Positions 1 to 5,697 of a DNA stretch of 8,493 nucleotides are shown one piece after another. This DNA is from CAYGKP01 sp964350605. GTDB taxonomy: Bacteria > Bacteroidota > Bacteroidia > Cytophagales > JAAEPT01. The notes beneath the pieces were generated by a model. The model was not told where the DNA came from. It made no database searches and saw only the letters and a list, made by a program, of their open reading frames with translations. The position numbers and the translations under genes were made by a program. The stretch is taken from NCBI GenBank assembly GCA_964350605.1, contig CAYGKP010000100.1:1-8493 (forward strand), written 5' to 3'. Each line of letters begins with the position of its first letter. Position 1 is the stretch's first letter.

Positions 1-2
1 TT

Positions 3-578
3 GTCATGCTCTGTTTGATCTTCGGGTTGGCGATTGCCATCGAGCGGATCATCACCTTGAACCTAGCGACCACCAACACCAAGAAGCTTTTGGAAGGTGT
101 CGAGAATGCCTTGGCACAAGGTGGCCCGAAAGCGGCACAGGACTACTGCGCGGGCATCAAAGGCCCAGTTGCTTCGATTTTCGCACAAGGATTGCTTCGT
201 TCGGGTGAAGGCATCGAAATGGTCGAGAAGTCGATCGTTTCCTACGGCTCGGTTGAAATGGGCAAACTGGAGAAGGGCCTAACCTGGATCTCGCTGTTCA
301 TCGCCCTCGCGCCGATGCTTGGCTTCATGGGTACGGTTATCGGTATGATCGATGCCTTTGACCAGATCATGCAACAGAACGACCTTCAGATTGGCTATGT
401 GGCCGAGGGGATCAAGGTGGCTCTGCTCACGACCGTTGCCGGTCTGATCGTTGCGGTCATCCTGCAGATCTTCTACAACTACTTGGTGTCGAAGATTGAC
501 GGCATTGTGACCCAGATGGAGGATGCCTCGATCTCGCTGGTCGACCTGCTGATCGCTCGTCAAGTCCTGAAAAACTAG
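3..578 (+). CDS. exbB: ExbB/TolQ/MotA-family proton channel subunit (5' end outside window)
   Basis: This is the pore subunit of an inner-membrane proton-driven motor. With ExbD it uses the proton gradient to energise TonB- or Tol-type outer-membrane processes. The reading frame is open from the first bases, so the gene begins upstream. Flavobacterial homologues carry an N-terminal extension plus the start of the first helix, and those are missing here. Numbering from the first Met (base 6): the end of helix 1 is at 1-13, a cytoplasmic domain follows at about 15-90, helix 2 with the hallmark APMLGFMGTVIGMI is at about 93-116, and helix 3 with ALLTTVAGLIVA is at about 137-160. The threonines at 110 and 142-143 lie where ExbB/TolQ proteins line the pore. 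The wording is typical of Bacteroidota ExbB. It leads a four-gene run, with 45 bases to the next gene. TolQ is a possible alternative name, because substrate choice cannot be read from the sequence. Confidence 0.93.
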   Translation, partial: VMLCLIFGLAIAIERIITLNLATTNTKKLLEGVENALAQGGPKAAQDYCAGIKGPVASIFAQGLLRSGEGIEMVEKSIVSYGSVEMGKLEKGLTWISLFIALAPMLGFMGTVIGMIDAFDQIMQQNDLQIGYVAEGIKVALLTTVAGLIVAVILQIFYNYLVSKIDGIVTQMEDASISLVDLLIARQVLKN

Positions 579-623
579 TCTCACGGCTGCTGCTGAGTTT
601 CTCACCTTCAAACCGAAGAGACC

Positions 624-1106
624 ATGAAATTATTCCAGAAATACGGCATCGGTGCCATCCTTCTGTTCCTGGCGATCATCGTCGGCATCTCGCTGCTCAA
701 CTCGCTGGGCCACGAGTCCAAGATGATGGAAGCGAAAGACGCGGGCGACTTCGCCTACGAAGAGCTGCGTGAAAACACGGTCAGCAGCACGGGCTTTGTC
801 ATCTACCTCTCGCTAGCGATGGTCATCATTGCCGCGCTTGTGGCATTGGTGCTACCTCTCGTTAAGTCGATGTCGAACCCCAAATCGCTGATGCTGCCCG
901 TCGGTTCGCTCGTAGCGTTGGTGGTGTTGTTCTTCATCTTCCGGGCGATGGCTGATCCCAACATCCCAGGGGATACCAGCAAGTATACTGGCGAAAGCGG
1001 GTGGACACTGGCCGGCGGTTTGATTACCCTCTCCATTGTACTGCTCGCAATAGCCGTCGTGCTGATGCTGGTCGGAAAACTTGTCCTCAAACGCTTCGCG
1101 CGCTAA
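624..1106 (+). CDS. Four-helix membrane protein of the exbBD cassette, function unknown
   Basis: A 160-residue integral membrane protein with no enzyme motif that I recognise. Predicted helices lie at about 8-28, 57-80, 89-109 and 128-150. A charged 25-residue stretch (about 30-52) sits between helices 1 and 2. A second polar loop (about 110-127, containing ADPNIPGD) sits between helices 3 and 4. With a basic start (K2, K6) and a basic end (KLVLKRFAR), both termini are probably cytoplasmic and both long loops periplasmic. Helices 2 and 3 are joined by a short turn, KSMSNPKS. From memory, similar small membrane proteins sit between exbB and exbD in many Bacteroidota, so it is probably a conserved accessory of the proton channel rather than a stray gene. 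It starts 45 bases after exbB and stops 12 bases before exbD. A weak purine stretch (GAAGAG) precedes the ATG. Its role is inferred from position only. Confidence 0.85.
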   Translation: MKLFQKYGIGAILLFLAIIVGISLLNSLGHESKMMEAKDAGDFAYEELRENTVSSTGFVIYLSLAMVIIAALVALVLPLVKSMSNPKSLMLPVGSLVALVVLFFIFRAMADPNIPGDTSKYTGESGWTLAGGLITLSIVLLAIAVVLMLVGKLVLKRFAR

Positions 1107-1118
1107 CGACCCCAGACT

Positions 1119-1682
1119 GTGTTCGGAGGAAAAAAACGGAAAAAGGAATCGCCAGAGGTGAACGCCAGTTCGATGGCGGACATCGCCTTCCTGCTGCTGA
1201 TCTTCTTCCTGGTGACCACCACGATCACCATCGATAAGGGGGTGCCGTTCATCCTGCCCCCCAAGCCACCGAAGGATCAGAAACCCATCGAGATTGCGGA
1301 CCGCAACTTGTTCCGTGTCGTCCTCAACTCGCAAAACCAGTTGCTGGTCGAGGATGAGGTGATGAGCATCGGGAAGCTGCGCGGCGAAGCCAAACGCTTC
1401 TTGAGCAACCAAGGTCGCAACGCCACCTTGTCGGAGAGCTACCAGAAGGCCGTCGTCAGCTTTAAGGTTGACCGTGGGTCGGAATTCCAGTACTACCTCC
1501 AAGTCCTCGACGAGTTGAAGGGTGCCTACCACGAGCTTCGCGCCGAGTACCTGGGCATCAGCCTGGAGGCGTATTTGGAGTTGGACGACGAAGTGCCTGA
1601 AGATAAAGAAGAACTCAGCAAAGCGCAGAAGGAGATTCCCATGCAGCTTTCCGAGGCAGAACCCATCGATTTCGGATCCTAA
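1119..1682 (+). CDS. exbD: ExbD/TolR-family biopolymer transport protein, first copy (GTG start)
   Basis: Single-helix partner of ExbB in the proton-driven motor: a short cytoplasmic tail, one membrane helix and a periplasmic domain. The basic tail (GGKKRKK) at 3-9 is followed by NASSMADIAFLLLIFFLVTT. Asp21 sits at the membrane entry, where the essential proton-carrying aspartate of ExbD/TolR lies. The periplasmic domain runs from about 40 to 145. A strongly acidic tail (about 150-187, with LELDDEVPEDKEE) makes the protein, at 187 residues, longer than the usual 130-150. The start must be the GTG at 1119, because an in-frame TAA (the end of the previous gene) lies 12 bases upstream and no ATG occurs in between. 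The GGAGG at 1125-1129 is inside the gene, not before it. A second exbD follows after 12 bases, which indicates one transcript. Confidence 0.93.
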   Translation: MFGGKKRKKESPEVNASSMADIAFLLLIFFLVTTTITIDKGVPFILPPKPPKDQKPIEIADRNLFRVVLNSQNQLLVEDEVMSIGKLRGEAKRFLSNQGRNATLSESYQKAVVSFKVDRGSEFQYYLQVLDELKGAYHELRAEYLGISLEAYLELDDEVPEDKEELSKAQKEIPMQLSEAEPIDFGS

Positions 1683-1694
1683 CCACGTAGTACC

Positions 1695-2156
1695 ATGGCT
1701 AAGTTTCGAAAAGAGCGCGGCAGTTCACCTGCCATCCCCACCGCCTCGCTGCCCGACATCATTTTCATCCTGTTGTTCTTCTTCATGGTGACCACCAAGC
1801 TGCGCGAGAGCACCTTGATGGTCCGCAACAACCTACCCAAGGTGACCCAGATCGAGAAGCTGGCGAAGAAGGAACTCATCATGCACCTCTACGTTGGTGA
1901 GCCACTCGATGCGGCGAACTTCGGTAGCGAGCCCCGCATCCAGATCAGTGATGCGTTTGTGCCGCCCACCAAGGTGCGCGAGCTGGTGACCCGCAAGAAG
2001 TTTGAGTTGGAAGGCAACGCAGACAACCTTCAAATCGCCATGAAGGTCGATAAGGAGGTCAAGATGGGCTTGCTCATCGACGTGAAGCAGGAGCTGCGCG
2101 AGATCGATGCCCGTAAGATTGCCTACCCCGCCGGGAAGGACACTCGGGGCGAATAG
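1695..2156 (+). CDS. exbD: ExbD/TolR-family biopolymer transport protein, second copy
   Basis: A second ExbD-like subunit of 153 residues. The cytoplasmic tail is basic (MAKFRKERGSSP). The helix begins at SLPDIIFILLFFFMVTT, and Asp21 again holds the place of the conserved channel aspartate. The periplasmic part ends with NLQIAMKVDKEVKMGLLIDVKQELREI (about 111-137), which fits the final strand-helix of the ExbD fold. It differs clearly from the first copy in both the helix and the periplasmic domain and lacks the acidic tail, so this is an old duplication with separate roles and not a recent copy. Paired exbD genes are common in Bacteroidota. The gene begins 12 bases after the first copy and is the last gene of the cassette: a strong terminator starts 22 bases after its stop. 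No Shine-Dalgarno sequence is visible. Confidence 0.93.
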   Translation: MAKFRKERGSSPAIPTASLPDIIFILLFFFMVTTKLRESTLMVRNNLPKVTQIEKLAKKELIMHLYVGEPLDAANFGSEPRIQISDAFVPPTKVRELVTRKKFELEGNADNLQIAMKVDKEVKMGLLIDVKQELREIDARKIAYPAGKDTRGE

Positions 2157-2178
2157 GCACTAGAAAACAACAAGTAGG

Positions 2179-2203
2179 AAAGGGGCCCAGTGCCCCTTTT
2201 TTT
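2179..2203 (+). terminator. Intrinsic terminator of the exb cassette
   Basis: The hairpin AAAGGGGC - CCAGT - GCCCCTTT has eight base pairs, five of them a G/C run (2182-2186 with 2192-2196). An unbroken T tract at 2197-2203 follows. It lies 22 bases after the second exbD stop and only 16 bases before the ATG of the transporter gene. Confidence 0.88.
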
Positions 2204-2219
2204 CTGCGATCTTAGGTCG

Positions 2220-3515
2220 ATGGGTTTCGAGAAGAATCAGAAGCGAGTCCTGCGCGGATGGGCGATGTACGACTGGGCCAACTCGGTCTTTTCGCTCACG
2301 ATTACTACGGCCATTTTCCCGGGCTTTTACCTGGCGGTGACCCAAACAGAGAATGGTTTGGTGCGTATTTTCGGGGTCCGGCTCGAGAACTCGGTGGTCT
2401 ATGATTGGACGCTCGCCTTGTCTTTCCTGCTGATCGCTGGGCTTTCGCCGCTCCTATCGGGTATTGCCGATGCGAGTGGCCGAAAGTTGGGGTTTATGAA
2501 GGTGTTCTGCTACGTCGGCTCGCTGAGTTGCATGGGCCTGTTCTTCTTCGAATCGTTGCCCTTGGAGCTTGGGCTCTTGCTGTTTGTGATCGGCAGTATG
2601 GGTTTTGCAGGGAGCATCGTCTTCTATAATGCTTTCCTGCCTGAAATTGCCACGCCCGATCGCTTCGACCGGGTCAGTGCCATGGGCTTTGGGTACGGCT
2701 ATGTGGGCAGCGTGCTACTGTTGATCCTCAACCTGGCGGTGATCATCACGCCGGCCACATTTGGTCTCAGTGATGAGCCCGGCAGCCTACCAGCGCGGTT
2801 GGCGTTCCTAACCGTTGGCCTGTGGTGGATGGGCTTTGCGCAGATTGCCTTTGCCCGCTTGCCGACGAACGTGTATGGACGCCAGGGGAGGGGAAGCTGG
2901 AAAACGGGCTACCAGGAACTGCGCAAGGTGTGGCGCGAGCTGACCGACCAAAAGGACCTCAAACGCTACCTGAGTGCTTTTTTCTTCTTCAACATGGGCG
3001 TACAGACGATCATGTATTTGGCCGTGGGCTTCGGAACCGTTGAACTGCGCATGCCCCAGGAGGGGATGATCGTTACCATCTTGATCATCCAACTGGTGGC
3101 CATCGGAGGGGCTTGGCTGATGGCGCGCCTATCGGGGCGGTTTGGAAACTTGGCAGTCCTGGCCACAACGGTGGGGCTTTGGGTGCTGGTGTGCATTGGT
3201 GCCTTCCTAAGCCGTCCGGAGACGCTTGATTTTTACTACTTGGCCGCCTTTGTGGGAATTGTGATGGGTGGCATTCAATCGCTCGCGCGCAGTACGTATG
3301 CGAAGCTGTTGCCGGAGACTGAAGACCATGCTTCGTACTTCAGCTTTTATGATGTCAGCGACAAGCTGGGCACAGCCTTAGGCACCTTGAGTTACGGTTT
3401 GGTGGAAACCCTTTCGGGTGGCATGCGGGGCAGTACCATGACCCTTGGCCTCTACTTTGTGATTGGCTTTGTGTTGCTGCTCCGGGTGCGCCGATCGGCG
3501 CTTCATCATGCCTAA
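2220..3515 (+). CDS. UMF1/Atg22-like major facilitator superfamily transporter
   Basis: A 431-residue inner-membrane protein with about twelve predicted helices in two halves, split by a polar loop at about 215-250. It belongs to the UMF1 branch of the major facilitator superfamily, related to the fungal vacuolar amino-acid exporter Atg22. The evidence is the signature MYDWANSVF (16-24), the motif-A-like loop GIADASGRK (81-89), YNAFLPEIA (136-144), RVSAMGFGYGYVGS (151-164), GGIQSLARSTYAKLLP (350-365) and FYDVSDKLGTALG (376-388). All are landmarks of this family. The bacterial substrate is unknown, and amino-acid efflux is only a guess by analogy. I chose the ATG at 2220. A longer frame from GTG 2190 would begin inside the terminator hairpin and add residues that do not belong to the family. 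With 16 bases between terminator and start, the gene either relies on read-through from the exb cassette or has a promoter overlapping the hairpin. Confidence 0.9.
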   Translation: MGFEKNQKRVLRGWAMYDWANSVFSLTITTAIFPGFYLAVTQTENGLVRIFGVRLENSVVYDWTLALSFLLIAGLSPLLSGIADASGRKLGFMKVFCYVGSLSCMGLFFFESLPLELGLLLFVIGSMGFAGSIVFYNAFLPEIATPDRFDRVSAMGFGYGYVGSVLLLILNLAVIITPATFGLSDEPGSLPARLAFLTVGLWWMGFAQIAFARLPTNVYGRQGRGSWKTGYQELRKVWRELTDQKDLKRYLSAFFFFNMGVQTIMYLAVGFGTVELRMPQEGMIVTILIIQLVAIGGAWLMARLSGRFGNLAVLATTVGLWVLVCIGAFLSRPETLDFYYLAAFVGIVMGGIQSLARSTYAKLLPETEDHASYFSFYDVSDKLGTALGTLSYGLVETLSGGMRGSTMTLGLYFVIGFVLLLRVRRSALHHA

Positions 3516-3574
3516 GTGGCCGAGCAACATAAATGTTGACGCTGAACGCGTGTCATTGATTGTTGAGCTACCAG

Positions 3575-3603
3575 AAAGCCCCACCGTCTGGTGGGGCTTT
3601 TTT
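3575..3603 (+). terminator. Intrinsic terminator after the transporter gene
   Basis: An eleven-pair perfect hairpin, AAAGCCCCACC - GTCT - GGTGGGGCTTT (3575-3585 with 3590-3600), ends in six Ts at 3598-3603. It lies 59 bases after the transporter stop, between two convergent genes. Read on the minus strand the tail has only three Ts, so it may stop the lipoprotein transcript less well. Confidence 0.9.
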
Positions 3604-3628
3604 GATGGGGTAGGGGAGTGAGTCGAGT

Positions 3629-4438
3629 TTAGAGTTTGTGCATGTATATGCAAGCGATCTCTTCTTCGGTAAGCAGGCGGTTGTATATCCTTACCTGATC
3701 CAGTGTCCCGTCGAAGAACGCTGCATTGGCTGCTGGGCTATCACTTTGCGCTAAACAGCCGATCCGAAACGGAACACTCGCCAGTGCATAATCTTCGCTA
3801 CCCGATAGTGAGCTTAAGCTGGTCTCCAACTCACCGTCCAGCCACAATTCATAGCCTGCATCTGAAAGCATGACTAAGTAATGATGCCACTCCCCGTCGG
3901 CGTTGTCTGAAGTGGTGTAGGAGAGGAGTGTTGCGCTCGCTGACGAGCCGTTGCGTACTGACGATGCAATGGTGTTGGTACCAGTGGTCGTAAAGCCCAT
4001 TGTCCAACCCTTGTTTAGGCTGATGCTATATTTCGCGGCCATTGCGTTGACCACATCCGCATCGGTTTTGTACCACAAGGAAATGGCGACTACATTGGTA
4101 ACACTGCGGGTATCGGTTCCTGCGTTGATGTAATCATCGACGCCATCAAAGCTATAGGCGGCGTTACTTGCGCCATCTACACCTGTTGTCAGGACCGCGC
4201 CGCTAACTGTGCCATTCAGCGCAGTCGCGCTTGAATCCCCAGCATTTCCAGTAAAGGGGAAGAAGGCTACAAGGCCATCCGCAAGCGTTGAGTCGCAACC
4301 CTCACAGCCGACATAGACTGTATCGGTTACGGTTTCAGTGACAACGATCGTTTCCTCCTTGATGCAGGAAGAAAGGCTGCAAGTCACAGCGAGCCCGAGA
4401 AAAACGGGAGTGAAAAGGAGACTTTTGGGTGTTCGCAT
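3629..4438 (-). CDS. LamG/concanavalin-like lipoprotein, probably surface-exposed
   Basis: A 269-residue lipoprotein with one carbohydrate- or protein-binding type LamG (concanavalin A-like) domain. The signal peptide ends in the lipobox L22-S-S-C25, so Cys25 should carry the lipid. The residues right after it are I-K-E-E. This fits the K-(D/E)2 lipoprotein export signal described in Capnocytophaga and other Bacteroidota, and therefore predicts display on the cell surface. A Thr/Val-rich linker (about 30-43) and a CEGC pair (45-48) follow. LamG landmarks are GLVAFFPFTGNAGDSS (55-70), YSFDGVDDYI (95-104), ISLWYK (119-124), DGEWHHYLVMLSDAGYELWLDG (181-202) and FDGTLDQVRIYNRLLTEEEI (242-261). 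No catalytic residues are evident. I prefer ATG 4438; a GTG directly before it (4439-4441) would add one residue. It converges with the transporter gene. The ligand is unknown. Confidence 0.88.
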   Translation of the reverse strand: MRTPKSLLFTPVFLGLAVTCSLSSCIKEETIVVTETVTDTVYVGCEGCDSTLADGLVAFFPFTGNAGDSSATALNGTVSGAVLTTGVDGASNAAYSFDGVDDYINAGTDTRSVTNVVAISLWYKTDADVVNAMAAKYSISLNKGWTMGFTTTGTNTIASSVRNGSSASATLLSYTTSDNADGEWHHYLVMLSDAGYELWLDGELETSLSSLSGSEDYALASVPFRIGCLAQSDSPAANAAFFDGTLDQVRIYNRLLTEEEIACIYMHKL

Positions 4439-4506
4439 CACGTTGGTTGCTTGTTACTTGAGTGCAATATATGCAGAGGCCTTAAAAAAAATGGCATGAA
4501 ACTGCG

Positions 4507-4538
4507 TTCAGCGAAACCACTTTCTTCTTTTATCTTTG
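4507..4538 (+). promoter_or_regulatory. Bacteroidota-type promoter of the tRNA-Val gene
   Basis: TATCTTTG at 4531-4538 is a perfect match to the Bacteroidota -7 element TAnnTTTG. A TTC at 4507-4509 is one base off the -33 TTG, with 21 bases between the two, inside the usual range of about 19-21. Transcription would start around 4543-4545, roughly ten bases before the mature tRNA. Confidence 0.65.
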
Positions 4539-4554
4539 TGGCCCGCTTCGGCGC

Positions 4555-4629
4555 GGGTCGTTAGCTCAGTTGGTTTAGAGCGCCGCCTTGACAGGGCGGA
4601 GGTCACTGGTTCGAATCCAGTACGACCCA
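4555..4629 (+). tRNA. tRNA-Val (anticodon GAC)
   Basis: A complete 75-base cloverleaf that reads valine codons GTC and GTT. The acceptor stem is GGGTCGT (4555-4561) with ACGACCC (4622-4628), followed by discriminator A4629. The anticodon stem is CCGCC (4583-4587) with GGCGG (4595-4599), enclosing loop TTGACAG with anticodon GAC at 4590-4592. The T arm is ACTGG-TTCGAAT-CCAGT, including the invariant TTC. The 3' CCA is not encoded (CTG follows), so it must be added by the nucleotidyltransferase. The gene stands alone, with its own promoter and a downstream terminator. A five-pair leader hairpin (CCCGC 4542-4546 with GCGGG 4553-4557) overlaps the first three bases of the tRNA. Confidence 0.97.
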
Positions 4630-4641
4630 CTGTTAAAAAAA

Positions 4642-4655
4642 GCTCCGCCCGGAGC
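4642..4655 (+). other. Small hairpin in the tRNA 3' trailer
   Basis: GCTCC - GCCC - GGAGC is a five-pair hairpin 12 bases after the tRNA. No T tract follows, so it is not a terminator by itself. It may only mark the trailer that is cut off during 3' processing. Confidence 0.4.
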
Positions 4656-4661
4656 AAATAG

Positions 4662-4690
4662 AAAGAGCCCGCTGTAAAGCGGGCTCTTTT
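4662..4690 (+). terminator. Bidirectional intrinsic terminator between tRNA-Val and the small barrel gene
   Basis: A perfect hairpin, AAAGAGCCCGC - TGTAAA - GCGGGCTCTTT, with a T tract to 4690 on the plus strand and a shorter one on the minus strand. It ends the tRNA transcript. Because it sits 52 bases past the stop of the minus-strand barrel gene, it can end that one too. Confidence 0.88.
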
Positions 4691-4741
4691 CAGTTCAAGC
4701 AATTCTCTCTGCTAGAGAAGCACCCCAGTGCGATGGGCTGG

Positions 4742-5293
4742 CTAGAGGCTCGGGCCGAACATCAGGCCCAAACGGAAACCGATGTAGCTCTGCGAGAAGC
4801 TTTCGCCATCATCGTTACGAATCTCATCGTTCTTGCTCACAAGCTGATATTTCACGCCGAAGTCAACCATTTTCACCTGAACGCCGAGGCCCAGGGCACC
4901 CGAAGGCAAAGTTTGGGTATCGACATCAATGTCGTCACCACTGAAACCAGCGATGTGTACACCACCCTCTAGCGAAGTATAGACCTTTACCATCGGTGGA
5001 GTGAACAGGTAAAATTTCAACCCCGCTTGAATTGGAATCATGTACGCGCGGTATTCAATGGGGCCGACCTCTTGTTTCTCGAACAAGAGGGCACCTGCCG
5101 TTCCCATGACCGAGAATTTATCGTTCAAACCGGCTTGCAGACGGAGCGAGCCACCAAAGGCTGTCCCAGCGTCTTCGAAGTCGCCTTGAGGCAGGGCCAT
5201 TTCAGCACCGAAGCCGAATTTGAGTTCTTGTGCGAAGGCTTGAGTGCTCGCCAAGCCGAGAGCGAGTGTAAAGAGGAGCGCAATGCGTTTCAT
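4742..5293 (-). CDS. Small outer-membrane beta-barrel protein
   Basis: A 183-residue exported protein. The signal peptide MKRIALLFTLALGLASTQAFA is cut before Gln22. The mature part alternates short amphipathic strands with turns, for example LKFGFGAEMALP (24-35), FGGSLRLQAGL (46-56), YMIPIQAGLKFYL (84-96), KVYTSLEGGVHIAG (103-116), ALGLGVQVKMVDFGVKYQL (133-151) and SYIGFRLGLMFG (169-180). This is the pattern of an eight-stranded outer-membrane barrel of the OmpX/OmpW-like beta-barrel class common in Bacteroidota. The acidic loops GDDIDVD (119-125) and KNDEIRNDDGE (154-164) would face outward or form turns. I chose ATG 5293 because it gives a textbook signal peptide; an upstream in-frame start at 5365 would put 24 polar residues before it. 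It is transcribed away from the large barrel genes and is probably monocistronic. No function can be assigned from sequence alone. Confidence 0.85.
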   Translation of the reverse strand: MKRIALLFTLALGLASTQAFAQELKFGFGAEMALPQGDFEDAGTAFGGSLRLQAGLNDKFSVMGTAGALLFEKQEVGPIEYRAYMIPIQAGLKFYLFTPPMVKVYTSLEGGVHIAGFSGDDIDVDTQTLPSGALGLGVQVKMVDFGVKYQLVSKNDEIRNDDGESFSQSYIGFRLGLMFGPSL

Positions 5294-5335
5294 ATAAAAG
5301 GAGTTGGTGAGTCTTTGGTTGAATCGGTAAGCCAT

Positions 5336-5365
5336 CAAGTTAGCTGACCGTGGGAGGAGCAGCAA
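5336..5365 (-). promoter_or_regulatory. Candidate promoter of the small barrel gene
   Basis: Read on the minus strand, TTG (5363-5365) is followed after 20 bases by TAACTTG (5336-5342), which is one base short of the Bacteroidota -7 consensus TAnnTTTG. It would give a leader of about 40 bases before the ATG at 5293. The -7 match is imperfect, so this is tentative. Confidence 0.3.
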
Positions 5366-5569
5366 GCCCTATGCCACAATGTTTAAGCTCCTAGCAAAGA
5401 TTGGGCATGGGGCCAGATTGGGGGCGGCCATTGATATTTCGGGTTTGCAAAACGATGAAACGACGAAATGCGAGCAAATCAGCGGTTGATTATCAGGCTT
5501 ACAAATTCCAAACCGAACATGTTTGCGTTCGTCTAGTGGATAAACTTTCGAGAAAGACAGATCAATTGC

Positions 5570-5600
5570 TTGGCAATCCGCTGCGTTTCTTGAATATTTG
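5570..5600 (+). promoter_or_regulatory. Candidate promoter of the large barrel operon
   Basis: TTG (5570-5572) is followed after 20 bases by AATATTTG (5593-5600), which differs from the Bacteroidota -7 consensus TAnnTTTG only at the first base. Spacing is right for the family. The leader would be about 90 bases to the first ATG at 5698. Tentative. Confidence 0.35.
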
Positions 5601-5697
5601 CTGCTGTCGCTTTGAAATCTACCATTCAATCCAATGCATTGATCGGTCGTTTTTAAAGCTGTAAGAACCAACCACCAATAGCGCTCCCCCGCCTCCG

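Larger units (their letters stand above)
5294..5697. other. Divergent intergenic spacer without a convincing gene
   Basis: About 400 bases between two divergently read barrel genes. It is visibly richer in A/T than its flanks, as expected for a regulatory region. Short frames cross it on both strands (87 residues at 5401-5664 plus; the upstream part of a minus frame at 5369-5884), but their proteins have no signal, domain or convincing composition, so I do not call them. It should hold the promoters of both neighbours; the best candidates are listed separately. I see no RNA gene, repeat or riboswitch that I can name. Confidence 0.6.

Noticed and set aside
1125..1136. GGAGG followed by seven As at codons 3-6 of the first exbD, which could suggest a programmed -1 frameshift.
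   Set aside because: The -1 frame ends soon at 1237 and gives a meaningless peptide, while the zero frame gives a complete ExbD. The GGAGG is also too close to the A run to act as a frameshift stimulator.
852..1532. A 226-residue minus-strand frame opposite the small membrane protein and the first exbD.
   Set aside because: The opposite strand encodes clear family members with correct membrane helices. The minus product is rich in His, Gln and Asp with no domain, which is typical of a shadow frame in GC-rich coding DNA.
2190..2219. A GTG start for the transporter, 30 bases upstream of the chosen ATG.
   Set aside because: It falls inside the terminator hairpin, and the added residues come from translating the T tract.
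4464..4471. TATATTGC on the minus strand as the -7 element of the lipoprotein gene.
   Set aside because: It matches only four of the six fixed positions of TAnnTTTG, and only a T run stands at the -33 place.
4555..4700. tRNA-Val as an integration site for a mobile island.
   Set aside because: No integrase gene, no repeat of the tRNA 3' end elsewhere in the window, and the neighbouring genes look like ordinary chromosomal envelope genes.
4508..4702. A 64-residue minus-strand frame containing GRTGFEPVTSALSRRRSKPTEL.
   Set aside because: It lies antisense across the tRNA-Val gene. This peptide is the familiar false hypothetical protein that arises from translating the complement of a tRNA.
5401..5664. 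An 87-residue plus-strand frame in the divergent spacer.
   Set aside because: It has no recognisable motif, no promoter or start signal of note, and it covers the likely promoter of the large barrel operon.
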